DNA of 64,000 nucleotides, taken from positions 647,501 to 711,500 of the forward strand of contig NC_079239.1 in assembly GCF_027921745.1 (NCBI RefSeq), written 5' to 3'. Of the stretch, positions 45,439-55,951 are shown in pieces. The notes under the pieces are model-generated. The model made no database searches. It was given only the letters and a program-made list of their open reading frames with translations, and was not told the DNA's origin. Source of the stretch: Schizosaccharomyces osmophilus (Eukaryota; Ascomycota; Schizosaccharomycetes; Schizosaccharomycetales; Schizosaccharomycetaceae). Numbering within the stretch: the first letter of the stretch is position 1; each line of letters begins with the position of its first letter. Both the position numbers and the translations under genes were made by a program.

Positions 45439-46800
45439 TCACATTATTACACATGCATTTTTGTCAGAAACCACACGTACGGAAGTGGAAGAAGGGCCAG
45501 AATATAAATCTTCTTCGTTCTCAAGCAACTTCTGTTTAATTTCCCGGGGAAAAAACGTCTTCATAAAATTTAATAATGCTTGGTCAATGTTGCGGGAATC
45601 AGCATCTAAAACATCTTCAGCACGACACAAAGGACATAAATTCACCTTCTGTCTTTGCAAAATAATTAAGCAATGCAAGCAAAAAACGTGCGAGCAACCA
45701 AGACGCACAGGTTTGTAGGCTATATTTGAACAAATCGCACATTCAAAATCTTGTAATTGTGGGATAATTGAAAACAACTTAGAATTTAAATTAAAGCAAA
45801 TGGCTTTTGCGACATCATCGGCAACAAGCAGCGGATCCGAATCAATAACTTTGAAAAACAATGGCTGAGCAGTAAGTGAAGTACGTTTATCAAACTTTTT
45901 CAGAATTTTCGTAACAGCAAGCTTGTTCATGCTCTGGAAAAAAGTCATTTTGAGAAGATTTCGATTCAGCTCTACAAATTGATTGTAAAGTATCCAGTCA
46001 TGATGCTTCGTTGAGGAAGGAAGACACCGAGCCTTCCGAACTTGTTGATCAAACCAGTTCAAATGGCGTTGAGCTAATTCTGGAGACCTCTCACGATTTC
46101 CTTCAACTTCCTTACTAGACATAAAAATGTCTGCGTCCAAGTATAGCTTAAAAATAGTCCTCCAACAATACAATGAATTGTAATGCTTTTTAGAGACAGG
46201 AGAGGCGGTCGAGGAAATATCATGAGTAAGATTATCAAAAGCGTTATGCAAAATTTTACGTTGTTGCTGCTGTAAATGTTCAACGTTTTGCAATTCCGTC
46301 GTAAGCTTTTTAAAAAACTCATGGTCGAAATTCAACAAGAGTTCCATTTGGTGAACCTCAGAATCCTTCGTATATGAATGAACTTGAGCAACCTTATTAT
46401 TAAGTATATGGTTACCATTTTGCTCGTTAATTTGAAAGGTTTGAGAAGTTGGAGAATGGAAGGAATTCGCAATATTGGAAGAAGCAGAAAGTTGCTTCAC
46501 CATTGAAGCTGCGAAATCATCGTCCTTCAACTTGTCAAAGTTGATATTCACAACAATTTTAGGAACGACAACATGACCCTCTTTAGCTAAAGAATAAGTC
46601 ATGGTGATGGCTCGCTGCTGTTCATCATCTGACGAAGAGATGAGACGACGAATCGTCTCAGAACTTAAGCCCAAAGACGAAAGTTCGTAAACAAACCGTT
46701 TGATGCATTTCTTGAGGGCTTTGTATTGAATGGCTGCATCGCTCCAGCCAGGAGGCATGTCGTTTTCCAAAGCACGTTGGAAGTTATGACCAAATTTCAT
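45439..46800 (-). CDS. pqr1: SPX-RING E3 ubiquitin ligase Pqr1
   Basis: A 453-aa protein. The SPX domain spans the N-terminal two thirds: MKFGHNFQRALENDMPPGWS, YKALKKCIKRFVYEL, then DHEFFKKLTTELQNVEHLQ with its basic helix; SPX domains sense inositol pyrophosphates. Close to the C-terminus a C3HC4 RING reads CAICSNIAYKPVRLGCSHVF then CLHCL and CPLCRAED. In S. pombe, Pqr1 limits phosphate and polyphosphate accumulation by ubiquitinating phosphate-handling membrane proteins. Unusual here: the final residues are NACVIM followed by stop, a textbook CaaX farnesylation box. The gene has a very long free region upstream (2.4 kb). Confidence 0.88.
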   Translation of the reverse strand: MKFGHNFQRALENDMPPGWSDAAIQYKALKKCIKRFVYELSSLGLSSETIRRLISSSDDEQQRAITMTYSLAKEGHVVVPKIVVNINFDKLKDDDFAASMVKQLSASSNIANSFHSPTSQTFQINEQNGNHILNNKVAQVHSYTKDSEVHQMELLLNFDHEFFKKLTTELQNVEHLQQQQRKILHNAFDNLTHDISSTASPVSKKHYNSLYCWRTIFKLYLDADIFMSSKEVEGNRERSPELAQRHLNWFDQQVRKARCLPSSTKHHDWILYNQFVELNRNLLKMTFFQSMNKLAVTKILKKFDKRTSLTAQPLFFKVIDSDPLLVADDVAKAICFNLNSKLFSIIPQLQDFECAICSNIAYKPVRLGCSHVFCLHCLIILQRQKVNLCPLCRAEDVLDADSRNIDQALLNFMKTFFPREIKQKLLENEEDLYSGPSSTSVRVVSDKNACVIM

Positions 46801-49193
46801 GGTAATGGTACAAATGAAAAAGCTCCAACAAAAAAAAGGATGGGGTTATGAAACCAGATATATCAGTGTATTTACGCAAAGATCAAACGGATTCGCCAAA
46901 GTATGATATAAGAACAAGAGAAATGTGAAAATGATAGCTTCTGGAATATAATAAATTAGAAAGTAACGCGTTCCGAATTTGATTCATGGAAGTAAAATAT
47001 GGTTAGACAGGCTTTTCTTTTTCACTAAGCACAGCACAACCGATTTGTACTATAAAGTGAAAAAGCACAACCGCAATATAAAACACAGGCAAACTTGTTT
47101 ATGAAACGGAAACGATATCAATTCTTTCCTAACAACAAATAGATTAAGGAACCGATTCCTCTTATACGAACTTGAAATTGATATAGAAGAAGAAAGAGGA
47201 ACTGTACCAATATCTCGGTAAAAAGAGATCAAAAACCGGTTTTCTTAATTACATAAATAATTAATTTTTAACATACAATAATTCCGGATGCAAAATCAAT
47301 GGTTATTAAGAAAAAATAATGAGTCCCTGAACAAAAAGTTTTTGGTAAAGGACAACTAGTGTCGTCGTAGGTATATCTTTGATATACAGTGGACGAAACT
47401 ATCTCTTCTCTAAGTGACGATTACCGACAAAAGCTAAGGCAATTTGTTATGTTACAATAACGACCTTGTGTTACATAGAGCTGGGTGTAAATAGTGCACT
47501 TCGTTATTTTGTGCAAATTATTTACCTAGGTCACAACTAGCGTATTGTATTTAGGCGTGTTTTTCCTTTTGTTTATTGTTTACGCGATAGAAAAACACAG
47601 TAAACGAAAAGGATTGTCGTTCAAACGTGGATAAACTGTGAATAGAGTGAAAACATCATAGAATTTTTTTTTTGAAGTGGTAATTGCATTTGCAGGTTTT
47701 TGATGAGCAGAACCCGCTAAAACATTGGCCAGTACAAGAATTTAGCCTGATGGTCTCTAATGAAAACTGGCTAATACGGAGACTTACTTGGTAGACAAGT
47801 TGTTTTTTTTTTTATATAACAAAATGGTAAATAAACAAAATCGTTTGGAAAGGTGTAAAAAGAGAACAAGTGTAATGCAAAGAATAACAATTGAGCTGAA
47901 AGGCCTTTCTTCTTTCCAGGCGGTGTCTCTTATGACTACAGTTGTTTAGCCAAAAAGCTTTTCCGGGGCGTCGAACGAACTTTCAACTTTATCCTTTTTT
48001 ATGTAGTTTCATGTTGTACCAAAGCATGCATCCAGTGTCCTTCACAAAATATTACGAACAAAAAGAATATTAGAGAATGTCTATCGTCTAATTTGTTTGT
48101 ATCATTTGATAAAACTCGTTTGACACAAAATAAAAGAAGTCAATAAAAAACTAAGTGACATAAGAAAGCTATTCCATCAAAATATTTGGGAAGCAGTCCA
48201 ATTGGCAACAGTAAATAGAAAAAAAAATATATATCTAATGAATGACTATTAGTTTTCGGTTCAACAATGATTCTGTGAAAGGCACTTTTGCTCATACTGT
48301 CGCATTCTTTCGTAATGCCTTACCGTTGAATTACAAATAACAATTGCTTCAACATGGATTTCGAAAGCTCTATGCGAAACAAGACGAACAAGGATACAGA
48401 TCCTAGCACAGATTCACACAAAATGAGATTAATCAAATTGATTGTTTATAGAAAAAGAATATGAGACCCTAAAAACTCGGTTGAGTGTATCATCTTTTGG
48501 TCCATTCGACGAAAAGCTATAGTGTTTCAATCATTGTTATAAAGAAACCCATGGATCTGTATCCTTGCTGCTTCTATTCCAGTATAATCATAGTATATAA
48601 TATAAGTTTTCTTGGATTCTTTAATAAACTGCAAATTGGTTAGCACATAAGCATCCAACGATATTCAGTATGAAATCATTACAAGCGTAGACGAAACCTA
48701 GCAAAGTAAGAAGACAAGAGCTTTCAACATGAGCATCACTATTGGTTTGAAAGATTAGATCAACGTTTCGTTTTCAGTTCGGCAATTCTACTACCACAGC
48801 TTTACTTATGGTTCCTTAACTCCATGAAAGCCTACGATCATATCGAACTCAATAGACTTGAACCAACACTCAACTAATGTTTTTGAATTGAGCGAATTGC
48901 TATTTTTTTTGTTTCAAAAGCGCTTTTTTTATCTCTTCTGTCTACACAATAACGGTTATCTACTACACCTTCGATAGAGACTACTCATTTTGTTTGTTAG
49001 ACACAGGCATTGAACGAAGCGACAAGAATTGGTAACTAAACGTTCTTTAACACTTCACTTCGCTTCTCTTATGCAATTACTTTCTATTTTCCTGATTACC
49101 GTTCAAACGTCAACACAAAGAAAATAGACCCTTATTAGATTTTGAATTTGTTTATCTATTTATTTTTCATTTGCAATTTACAGGATCGAAAAG
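46801..49193. other. Longest gene-free stretch (pqr1/mug185 divergent region)
   Basis: 2.4 kb between divergent genes with no protein-coding frame I can defend. Contents seen: several poly-T/A tracts (47669-47677, 47792-47811), an ACGCGT near 46968, and a perfect 15-bp inverted repeat (48389-48403 and 48553-48567) 149 nt apart. The sequence just before the mug185 ATG ends in CAATTTACAG, a good 3' splice site, so a 5'-UTR intron is possible. Long leaders or non-coding RNAs are likely but not shown. Confidence 0.5.
48389..48567. repeat. Inverted repeat, 15-bp arms
   Basis: CAAGGATACAGATCC (48389-48403) is exactly complementary to GGATCTGTATCCTTG (48553-48567). No gene overlaps. It could form the closing stem of a non-coding RNA or be a chance match. 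Confidence 0.4.
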
Positions 49194-50454
49194 ATGGCTA
49201 CATCTCTTGAGGATAAGGATTGTTATGAGATCCTTCAAGTGGATCGCGGTTCTACTTTACAGGAAATCAAAACAAGTTACAGGTATGAAAGAAAAAGAAC
49301 ATGATTGTGAGATTGTGCTCTCGTTTATTATTTATTCAAAGACTAGAACTAGGGAGAGGAGTTCGGTTGAATTTCTGGTTATACGTACTGACCCCTTTCT
49401 CTTGTATAGAAAGCTAGCTTTGCAGTATCACCCTGATAGAAATCCCAATAAAGAAGGATACGATGAGATATTTTCGACTATCAGTAGCGCCTACAACATA
49501 TTGTCAAACGAGGATAAACGAAGATGGCATGAAAAGGATTACACTAGGGACCAATACTCGGTGTTTACCGAAGAAATTCATGAGATGCAAACCATGCTAA
49601 CAACAGTCAAATTTGATGTATGGGTAAACTTCATAAACAGAATAAGATCAGATGAACAAACAGCAGGTACAAATGCTCAATGGCCAAGCTTGGGAGATTA
49701 TACCTGGTTATGGACACACACAAAGCCACTGTACCAGCGATGGCTGCGATTTTCTACAGCAAAATCTTTTGAATGGGAAGTTATTTACAATGATGAAGAG
49801 GAAACAGATCCTAGCACGAAACGACTAATGAAAAAGGAAAACCAAAAATGTATTAAATATTGTATCCTACAGTATGATGCAGCAGTTCGTGAACTCATTG
49901 CAACAATGTGTGAACTAGATCCTCGTCGTCAGAATGTAAAAAAAGTTTCAGATCCTGAACGTTATGAAACTTTGCAAGCTGCATCCCGTCAACAAAGCGA
50001 GCGCGATCGTCGCAAATACCAAGCTTCTTTGCAAGAACAATCCATTGCTTCATGGACAGTTGTGGACCAAGAATTGAACTGGAGCGAGGATGAAGATGAA
50101 GTTGAGGATAGAAATGAGTCTATTGACCTCACAGAAGCAGTAGACAATACTAATTGCTCCATGTGTAACAAACAATTTCGCTCACTACAGCAGCTGAAGA
50201 ATCACGAGAACAGTAAAAGGCACAAACAAATCAGTCGAAAAGCAAGAAAAAAACTAGAAAAAGATGCCAAACTTGCCTCTAAGTCGTCAGAGGTTTCTCT
50301 TGAAGCAGCACCGACGTCTCCTCACAAGGTGGGACCTTCATATAAAATATCCTCTAAAAGCGCAGAAGATCTTGAAAAAAGTTTCACGTTTATTGAGATG
50401 TCTGACGATGACTTCTTCACAGCCCCCGAAACTAGCGATGAAGAGGCATTCTAA
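49194..50454 (+). CDS. mug185: Cytosolic J-protein, Jjj1 type (mug185)
   Basis: Two exons, 49194-49282 and 49410-50454, phase 2; 377 aa. The J domain starts at residue 1 and has its HPD motif ([15 protein letters not shown]) right after the splice junction. The C-terminal half carries the Jjj1-type zinc finger [20 protein letters not shown] with His residues, and an acidic Ser-rich end. Jjj1 works with Hsp70 (Ssa) and Rei1 to release Arx1 from cytosolic pre-60S subunits. The ATG was chosen because it opens the J domain directly ([14 protein letters not shown]). Confidence 0.88.
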
Positions 50455-50508
50455 ACATTCTTAGAAACCGACATTACCCTTCTAGTTTTAAAGGCGTGCT
50501 TTGATTGT

Positions 50509-50754
50509 TTATTCATAAATTTTATGACCAGCTCGCAAACCTTCGATCAACATTTGCAGTTTTCTTTGATCGAAAATTTCTTTTTGTCTCAGAGTATCCA
50601 ACTCTTCCGCAAACTCTGTTGTCAATTGCTCCATGTACTCACCTAAAGAAGGCTTTTCTAATTCTCTTTGACTCCCTAATTGGAATCCAGAACTTGTATT
50701 TGACTCAATCCCGTTGACTACTGAATTCGCAAGTTCACCTTCTTCTGCTGACAT
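50509..50754 (-). CDS. rsa3: Rsa3-like ribosome assembly protein (81 aa)
   Basis: An 81-aa protein from ATG 50754. The C-terminal half, EYMEQLTTEFAEELDTLRQK then KLQMLIEGLRAGHKIYE, matches the RSA3 domain pattern of budding-yeast Rsa3 (EYLxxLFxxYGDDIxxLRxAxDF ... LxxLADALQEG). Rsa3 associates with 66S pre-ribosomes in the nucleolus. This copy keeps the short domain with a Glu/Ser-rich N-terminus. Convergent with mug185 and only 54 bp from its stop. Confidence 0.7.
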   Translation of the reverse strand: MSAEEGELANSVVNGIESNTSSGFQLGSQRELEKPSLGEYMEQLTTEFAEELDTLRQKEIFDQRKLQMLIEGLRAGHKIYE

Positions 50755-50985
50755 TTTTGGTTCTGTTTTCTTCTTAGAGATTATTAATATTTTAAAATTT
50801 AGTTGAAAACCTGGAGATCTCAAATGGTGTGGTTGGCTTACTTTTGAGGTGGTTAGGAAGATATCCTTTTATTTTCGTCCTCGCTAAACCCAGCTCTACG
50901 GTCGTTGTGGATTTTTGGGAATCTTCAGATTCTTTGTATCAATACCTACCAAACTTTTTAATAAATAACAAATATAAAAGAAAAA

Positions 50986-51969
50986 ATGTCGGTTTTAGAG
51001 CGACTTACTAACGCTGCAAAGGCGCTAGATGAGTCTTCAACAAAGTCTGACAAAGAGCCAGTTTTAGAGCAAAGAGAAGAAGAACCCCCGAAAATGAGTA
51101 AATCCGCAATGAAAAAGCTTCGTCGTCAACAGGAATGGGAGGCAGGCCGTGGAAAGCGAGCTGACATACGCCGGGAGAAAAAGAAGCAGAAAAAGGAAGA
51201 GAGAAAGCGCAAAATCAGTGCTGGCGAAAAGGTTCCTAGTCAAAAGAAAAAGATTAGGGAAGGAAAAGTGATACCTTCTGACATGCGTATCGTTTTGGAT
51301 TGTGGGTTTGACGAGTTGATGAATGAAAAAGAAATTGCTTCCTTGTGTCAACAGTTCACCAGATGTCACTCTGCAAATAGAACTGCTTTGCATCCGGCGG
51401 AATTCTATGCTACAAACTTTGGTGGCCGTCTGGAAGCCAGACAGGAATATGTCCTACGGGGCCAACAAAAGAACTGGAGCCGTTACCATCCCACACCAAA
51501 AAGCTATATGGAAGAATTCGCTGATGAGAAGGAAAAAATGGTGTATCTCTCAGCAGATTCGGATGAGACTTTGCACGAATTGAAAGAAGACGAAATTTAC
51601 ATTATTGGAGCCCTCGTCGATAAAAATAGATACAAGAATATCTGTGATGACAAAGCAAAAACCCAAGGAATTCGAACTGCAAAACTTCCAATTGGTGAAT
51701 ATATTCGCATGTCCGATAGAAAGGTCTTGACTGTAAATCACGTTTTCGAGATTTTGTCCTTATGGTTAGAACATCGTGATTGGGAAAAGGCTTTCATGGA
51801 AATCATTCCTAAAAGAAAAGGACTTTCTGCTTTAGATGAAGACAGTAGCAGAGAACAAAGTATTGAGGAGGAAAGTACTTCCGAAAAGACTGAAGAAGCT
51901 GAAGACGAAGCAAACACAGCGGATGGAATTGAGATGCCAGCCGAGAAGAGGATAAAGACCACGGAATAA
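50986..51969 (+). CDS. trm10: tRNA (guanine-9-N1) methyltransferase Trm10
   Basis: A 327-aa single-exon protein. A lysine/arginine/glutamate-rich N-terminal extension (KKLRRQQEWEAGRGKRADIR; KKKQKKEERKRK) precedes a SPOUT domain beginning RIVLDCGFDELMNEKEIASL and running through YLSADSDETL, IYIIGALVDKNRYKNIC, and KLPIGEYIRMSDRKVLTVNH, all typical Trm10 blocks. Trm10 methylates N1 of G9 (and in some species A9) in tRNA using SAM; the catalytic Asp is usual in this subfamily. The tail is acidic. Confidence 0.92.
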   Translation: MSVLERLTNAAKALDESSTKSDKEPVLEQREEEPPKMSKSAMKKLRRQQEWEAGRGKRADIRREKKKQKKEERKRKISAGEKVPSQKKKIREGKVIPSDMRIVLDCGFDELMNEKEIASLCQQFTRCHSANRTALHPAEFYATNFGGRLEARQEYVLRGQQKNWSRYHPTPKSYMEEFADEKEKMVYLSADSDETLHELKEDEIYIIGALVDKNRYKNICDDKAKTQGIRTAKLPIGEYIRMSDRKVLTVNHVFEILSLWLEHRDWEKAFMEIIPKRKGLSALDEDSSREQSIEEESTSEKTEEAEDEANTADGIEMPAEKRIKTTE

Positions 51970-52152
51970 TTCTTTACTACGGGGAAATTTAGGGCTCTAT
52001 ATTTTTGTTCTGTCGTTTTGGAAAGTTAAATAATTAATAGAACTAAAAAGTAATGCGACTAATAAAGGTACTTTTATAAAAAGATTGATATTAATTTACA
52101 GTATTTAAAACAATTGAAAGAACCGGTAAATGAAAATAAATTGACGCATGCA

Positions 52153-53637
52153 TTAAAAATCTAGAGGGTCAGCCTTTCGTTTGTTATGTGTAGTGGATTT
52201 GAAGAGATTATTACTGAAAGATCTGAAATACGCTGTATAAGGATCAAGATCTGTGGAAACAGAGGCCGTAGAGGAGGCGGCGTTTGAATCTTCAACAGAG
52301 GATGGAGCAGAGGGAGGATCCTGTACAATATTCGATTGAGTAGCGGATTGTTGATCAAGCTGGTTTAACAAAGTATGTACAGTGGGAACATGGAGAGGGT
52401 TAAAGCTGTTCATACCATCAATATCAATAGGGACACAAACCCGTCCAGTTCCTGGGTGAACGCAAAAGGGAGACTTTAGGAGGTGGTTTAAGTGCTTGGA
52501 GACTTCGACATCTAATCTTGGGTATAGATATGTCAGGACGATGTCTTGTTTTGCATGTGCAATAACATTAGGAGAAAGGTCAAAATTTCCGGATGCAATT
52601 GCTGCATCAATGTCTGACCATTTCTTTATGCTAGCGCGTCCGGGATCCACCTCCCATTTTTTTCGGAGTGCAGAAGCTAATGGTTCACTAGGCAACAGTT
52701 TCAAAAGACTTTCTAAACCTTCTTGAGAAACCCATGGATCTTGGTCTTCCAACACGACCTTAGCAAAAACAGCCTTGAGAATGTCAAGAGAACGAGACAG
52801 ATGAGGATGCAGGGGGCGTTTTAAGTTATTGAGGATCCGTACACCACCTTGCGGATTTCCTGCAACAACTTGTAGATATCCAGCGATCATTTTTCGGGAA
52901 CGATCATCCATGGAACGAGCCGTCTCGTCACAAATCCAAGCGTGAATACCACGTCGACCAGAATAAACCCAGAGAATATGATTAAACCCAAAATCTTCAC
53001 GCAAAGCAACATCTATAATTTGGACAGCAACTGTAATGAAAGACCAGCACTTTTCACAAATGTTTGTTTTGGAGCAACATGTACGAACATCGTCGTAGTC
53101 AGTCATATCAATATCGAAAACCAATTCCTTTTGCAACGGGTGAAATGAGGCCTTCCTCAAAGTTTTTCTATCCCTTGGATTCATACTATACACCGGTCCA
53201 ATTTCAAATCTGCTTGGGCACATGCCAATGGCTTCTTTTTTTAATTCTTCCCAGGATTGAAATGACAGGTATCGCAGGTATGCATCATTTGGTAAAGTAA
53301 ATGCAAATTCTCGATTTGTAAAATCCTTTTGAGGAACAGGACCATGATTCAGCCATTGAAACAGTAACCGCCAAGGAAACAAATGGCGATAATACTGAAT
53401 CATGGTCTCAGGGTCAACGCTTTCTTGCTTTCTAAAGAAGAATGGTTAGCTTGCTCTGATACAAAACAAAAATAAGAATAGACAAAGCTCATCATGTACG
53501 CAAAAGTTATAGAAGAAAGACGCGCAGGGATTCATTTACTTGCCAAAACATTTCGCAACTTACACCGCATCCAAAGATCCATTTGCAATTAATTCATCCA
53601 GATCCTTGTCTTCAAGATCCTCTACAGCAACGGTCAT
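52153..53637 (-). CDS. spp1: DNA primase catalytic subunit Spp1/Pri1
   Basis: Two exons, 53637-53564 and 53431-52153, phase 2; 450 aa. The donor lies after ...GCGGT (GTAAGT) and gives AVKQESVDPETMIQYYRHLF across the junction. Catalytic features: the metal Asp pair in ELVFDIDMTDYDDV, SGRRGIHAWICDE for phosphate binding, and the zinc-site Cys cluster (TCCSKTNICEKCW). Archaeo-eukaryotic primase small subunit; it makes the RNA primer for polymerase alpha. The C-terminal 60 residues are Ser/Thr-rich and less conserved. Confidence 0.92.
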
Positions 53638-54040
53638 TCTGGGTTTTATTGTCAAAGTAAACAACCCAGTGTATAAGAAGGAAAAATACGTTTTTCATGA
53701 ATTGTACGAAAATAGCGTTGCTTACTGAAATACTGAATAATAAATAGAAACCTTGCGTTGTGTATTGGTATATTAAAATAACGAAGGTTTGAAGAGTACC
53801 TAATCCACTTTGAATGCTAAATACAATTCAATGTCAACAAAAAAGGTTGAAAGAACTACGTCTGTATATTTGGAGGAACGGAATGAGGAATGGTAGTTAA
53901 TTGATCAGAATTTTTGAAAACATAAAGAAAATCCATTGAAACGAATTAATAGAAGACCTGATAGTTTGCTGGGATCTTGAAGGAAACGGCTTTCATTGAT
54001 AGATTGTTTAAATAGCAGTTTGAAATTCCTAGGAAAAATT
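53638..54040. other. Divergent promoter, spp1 and drc1
   Basis: 400 bp shared by two replication genes transcribed divergently. AT-rich. I did not find an exact MCB (ACGCGT) here. Confidence 0.45.
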
Positions 54041-55237
54041 ATGTCTAATGAGCCATTGAACCATCAGCTTCAAAAACTCAAGATCCGGTTGAAAAATTGG
54101 GAACACGAGTTTTCGCATAATCAAAATCGGAAACCGTCGAAACAAGATGTGAAATCAAATCCTTCTATATGTAAGAATATATAAGAATAGCCATTTGGGG
54201 ATAAGAGCAGATTTGTTCAGCTAACTAAGTAGCCCTACTCTACAAGGAATACTATAAATTAAAGCAAAAGGTTGCTAGCGGTACTGACGAAACAACCAGT
54301 CTAAGAAAAAAAGATGAAACTCTGGAGCAACCAGAATTTCGAACGCCAACAAAAGTCCGAAAAATCGAGAAACGTTTATTTGAGCAGGAAACGCCAACGT
54401 CAAAACAACTTGAGGTGACACCCAAGAGCGCTGACAAAAGCTTGCTGGGACCCACTCCACAGCTTTCACGAAGGGTGATTAATATATTTGAAGATATTTC
54501 ACCAAACCCATCCCCGAGTGGGAAAACCCCCCAGACAGCAGAGACTTCTGTAATGAGCATCGCTGAAACTTCTATGCAGTCCATGACACCGACGACACCA
54601 TCCAAGCGGATACGTCCATCTGTAGATTTATCATCACCTTCTTCTGCCATTTTTGATACACCTACTACGTATCGCACAGAAGTGCCGTCTTCTCCAAACT
54701 TTTTGCGAGTCTCTTCACGGTGTCGGAAAAGCTTGAGCGAAATGATACAAGAACTAAAAGACATTGAAGACGATTACGGAAACGATGAAGAGAGAATTCT
54801 AGCAGAGGTGGAAGAAAATGAGAGTTCGTCCTCCTCAGACCCGGAGGAAAACCCTGCACAAGATTCCACGAGACCATTTAAGCGACGTGTTAAGAGACAA
54901 AATCGACTAGTGAAACGTATGTATTATGGTTTTATGACTTCCGTTTTTGCTAACATCTGTAGTACCTCCTTCAGTCAGTGCAGAAAAGAGCCATCTGGAT
55001 CGTATGCCGGAGATTGACGAGGAAGAAGAAGCCACAGCGAATGCCCCAGATCAAGAAGAAGAAGAAGAAGGAAATGTTGCCAGTTCGACTGAAAGACCCT
55101 CTTCGAAAAATGCAAAGTCGGAAGAATCCAAACGACGTTTAAAAAATGGACTTTTACTTGGAAAGCAAGTGAGCCAAAACTATTCGTCTTACAAACTCAA
55201 TCGAGGAAAAGGAAAGAATTTCCGTTCTCGAAGGTAA
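54041..55237 (+). CDS. drc1: DNA replication initiation protein Drc1 (Sld2)
   Basis: Three exons, 54041-54170, 54233-54916 and 54963-55237, all phase 1; 362 aa. The N-terminus KLKIRLKNWEHEFSHNQNRK and, after splicing, LLYKEYYKLKQK match the conserved Sld2 N-terminal helix. The middle is packed with Cdk sites (TPTK, TPKS, TPQ, SPNPSP, TPTTPS) and ends in a strongly acidic and then basic tail (LLLGKQVSQNYSSYKLNRGK). Cdk-phosphorylated Drc1/Sld2 binds Rad4/Dpb11 to load Sld3/Cdc45 at origins. Neighbour spp1 is divergent, so two replication factors share a promoter region. Confidence 0.88.
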
Positions 55238-55482
55238 GACGATGCTTTTTGGAATTCTATGGTTTTGTGATTCGTTACATGTTTTCAAACGTTTACAAAG
55301 GATCATGGTACTTGAAGATATTATATATTAGGAACTCTGAAGCGAAATAAGATTTATGGTTCTATATCATTACAATATTTTCATTAACATTCGATTCATA
55401 ATGAGGCCAAGCTCAATGTAACTGTTTCATGAAGGGTTTAATCCTATTATATATATGTTTCGTTTCTCAAGTATACCAAATA
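55238..55482. other. Short spacer upstream of tRNA-Thr
   Basis: 245 bp of AT-rich sequence. No gene. Confidence 0.4.
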
Positions 55483-55554
55483 GCTCTTGTAGCTCAGTGG
55501 TAGAGCGCTTGCCTAGTAAGCAAGAGGCCCAGTGTTCGAGTCACTGCCGGAGCA
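55483..55554 (+). tRNA. tRNA-Thr (AGU anticodon)
   Basis: 72 bases from G55483 to discriminator A55554. D stem GCTC/GAGC with loop AGTGGTA; anticodon arm CTTGC-CTAGTAA-GCAAG gives anticodon AGT; T arm CAGTG-TTCGAGT-CACTG. The acceptor stem GCTCTTG pairs with CCGGAGC except at position 6:67 (U-C), with a U-G wobble at 5:68. The internal A and B box promoter sequences are intact, and a T run follows the 3' end (TTTTTT). No intron. The fold is otherwise canonical. Confidence 0.92.
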
Positions 55555-55951
55555 AAACATTTTTTTATAATTTATATTTATAGTATTTTGGTTTCAAGAA
55601 AAGAAATTTTACGATCTGAACCGTGATAAATTCTTGATGTAAAAATCTGATACGGCCATAGAAAGACCTAGAATGGTGAAGAGGCGACGCGGTTGTACCA
55701 AGAAGGGCGGTCAACTTGGGATTGGCTCTGTTTGGTTCAATGAGAATACAAGCATAAAAATTTTAGTCTCCAATTCTTTTCCATGGCCCAATTCAAGAAT
55801 CAGAATCCTTTGAATCTATGGAAAGCTATTTCTGGCTTACCGCACTGCAAAGCGACATCGAAGAAGGATCTATAAGGAGAATTGTATAGTATTGGACGAC
55901 TGCTTCAAGAAACGTCTAGTAGATTTACACCTCCTAAACATAACCAATACC
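55555..55951. other. Spacer between tRNA-Thr and tom70
   Basis: About 400 bp. The frame above the tom70 ATG is open but has no conserved features and is treated as leader. Confidence 0.4.
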
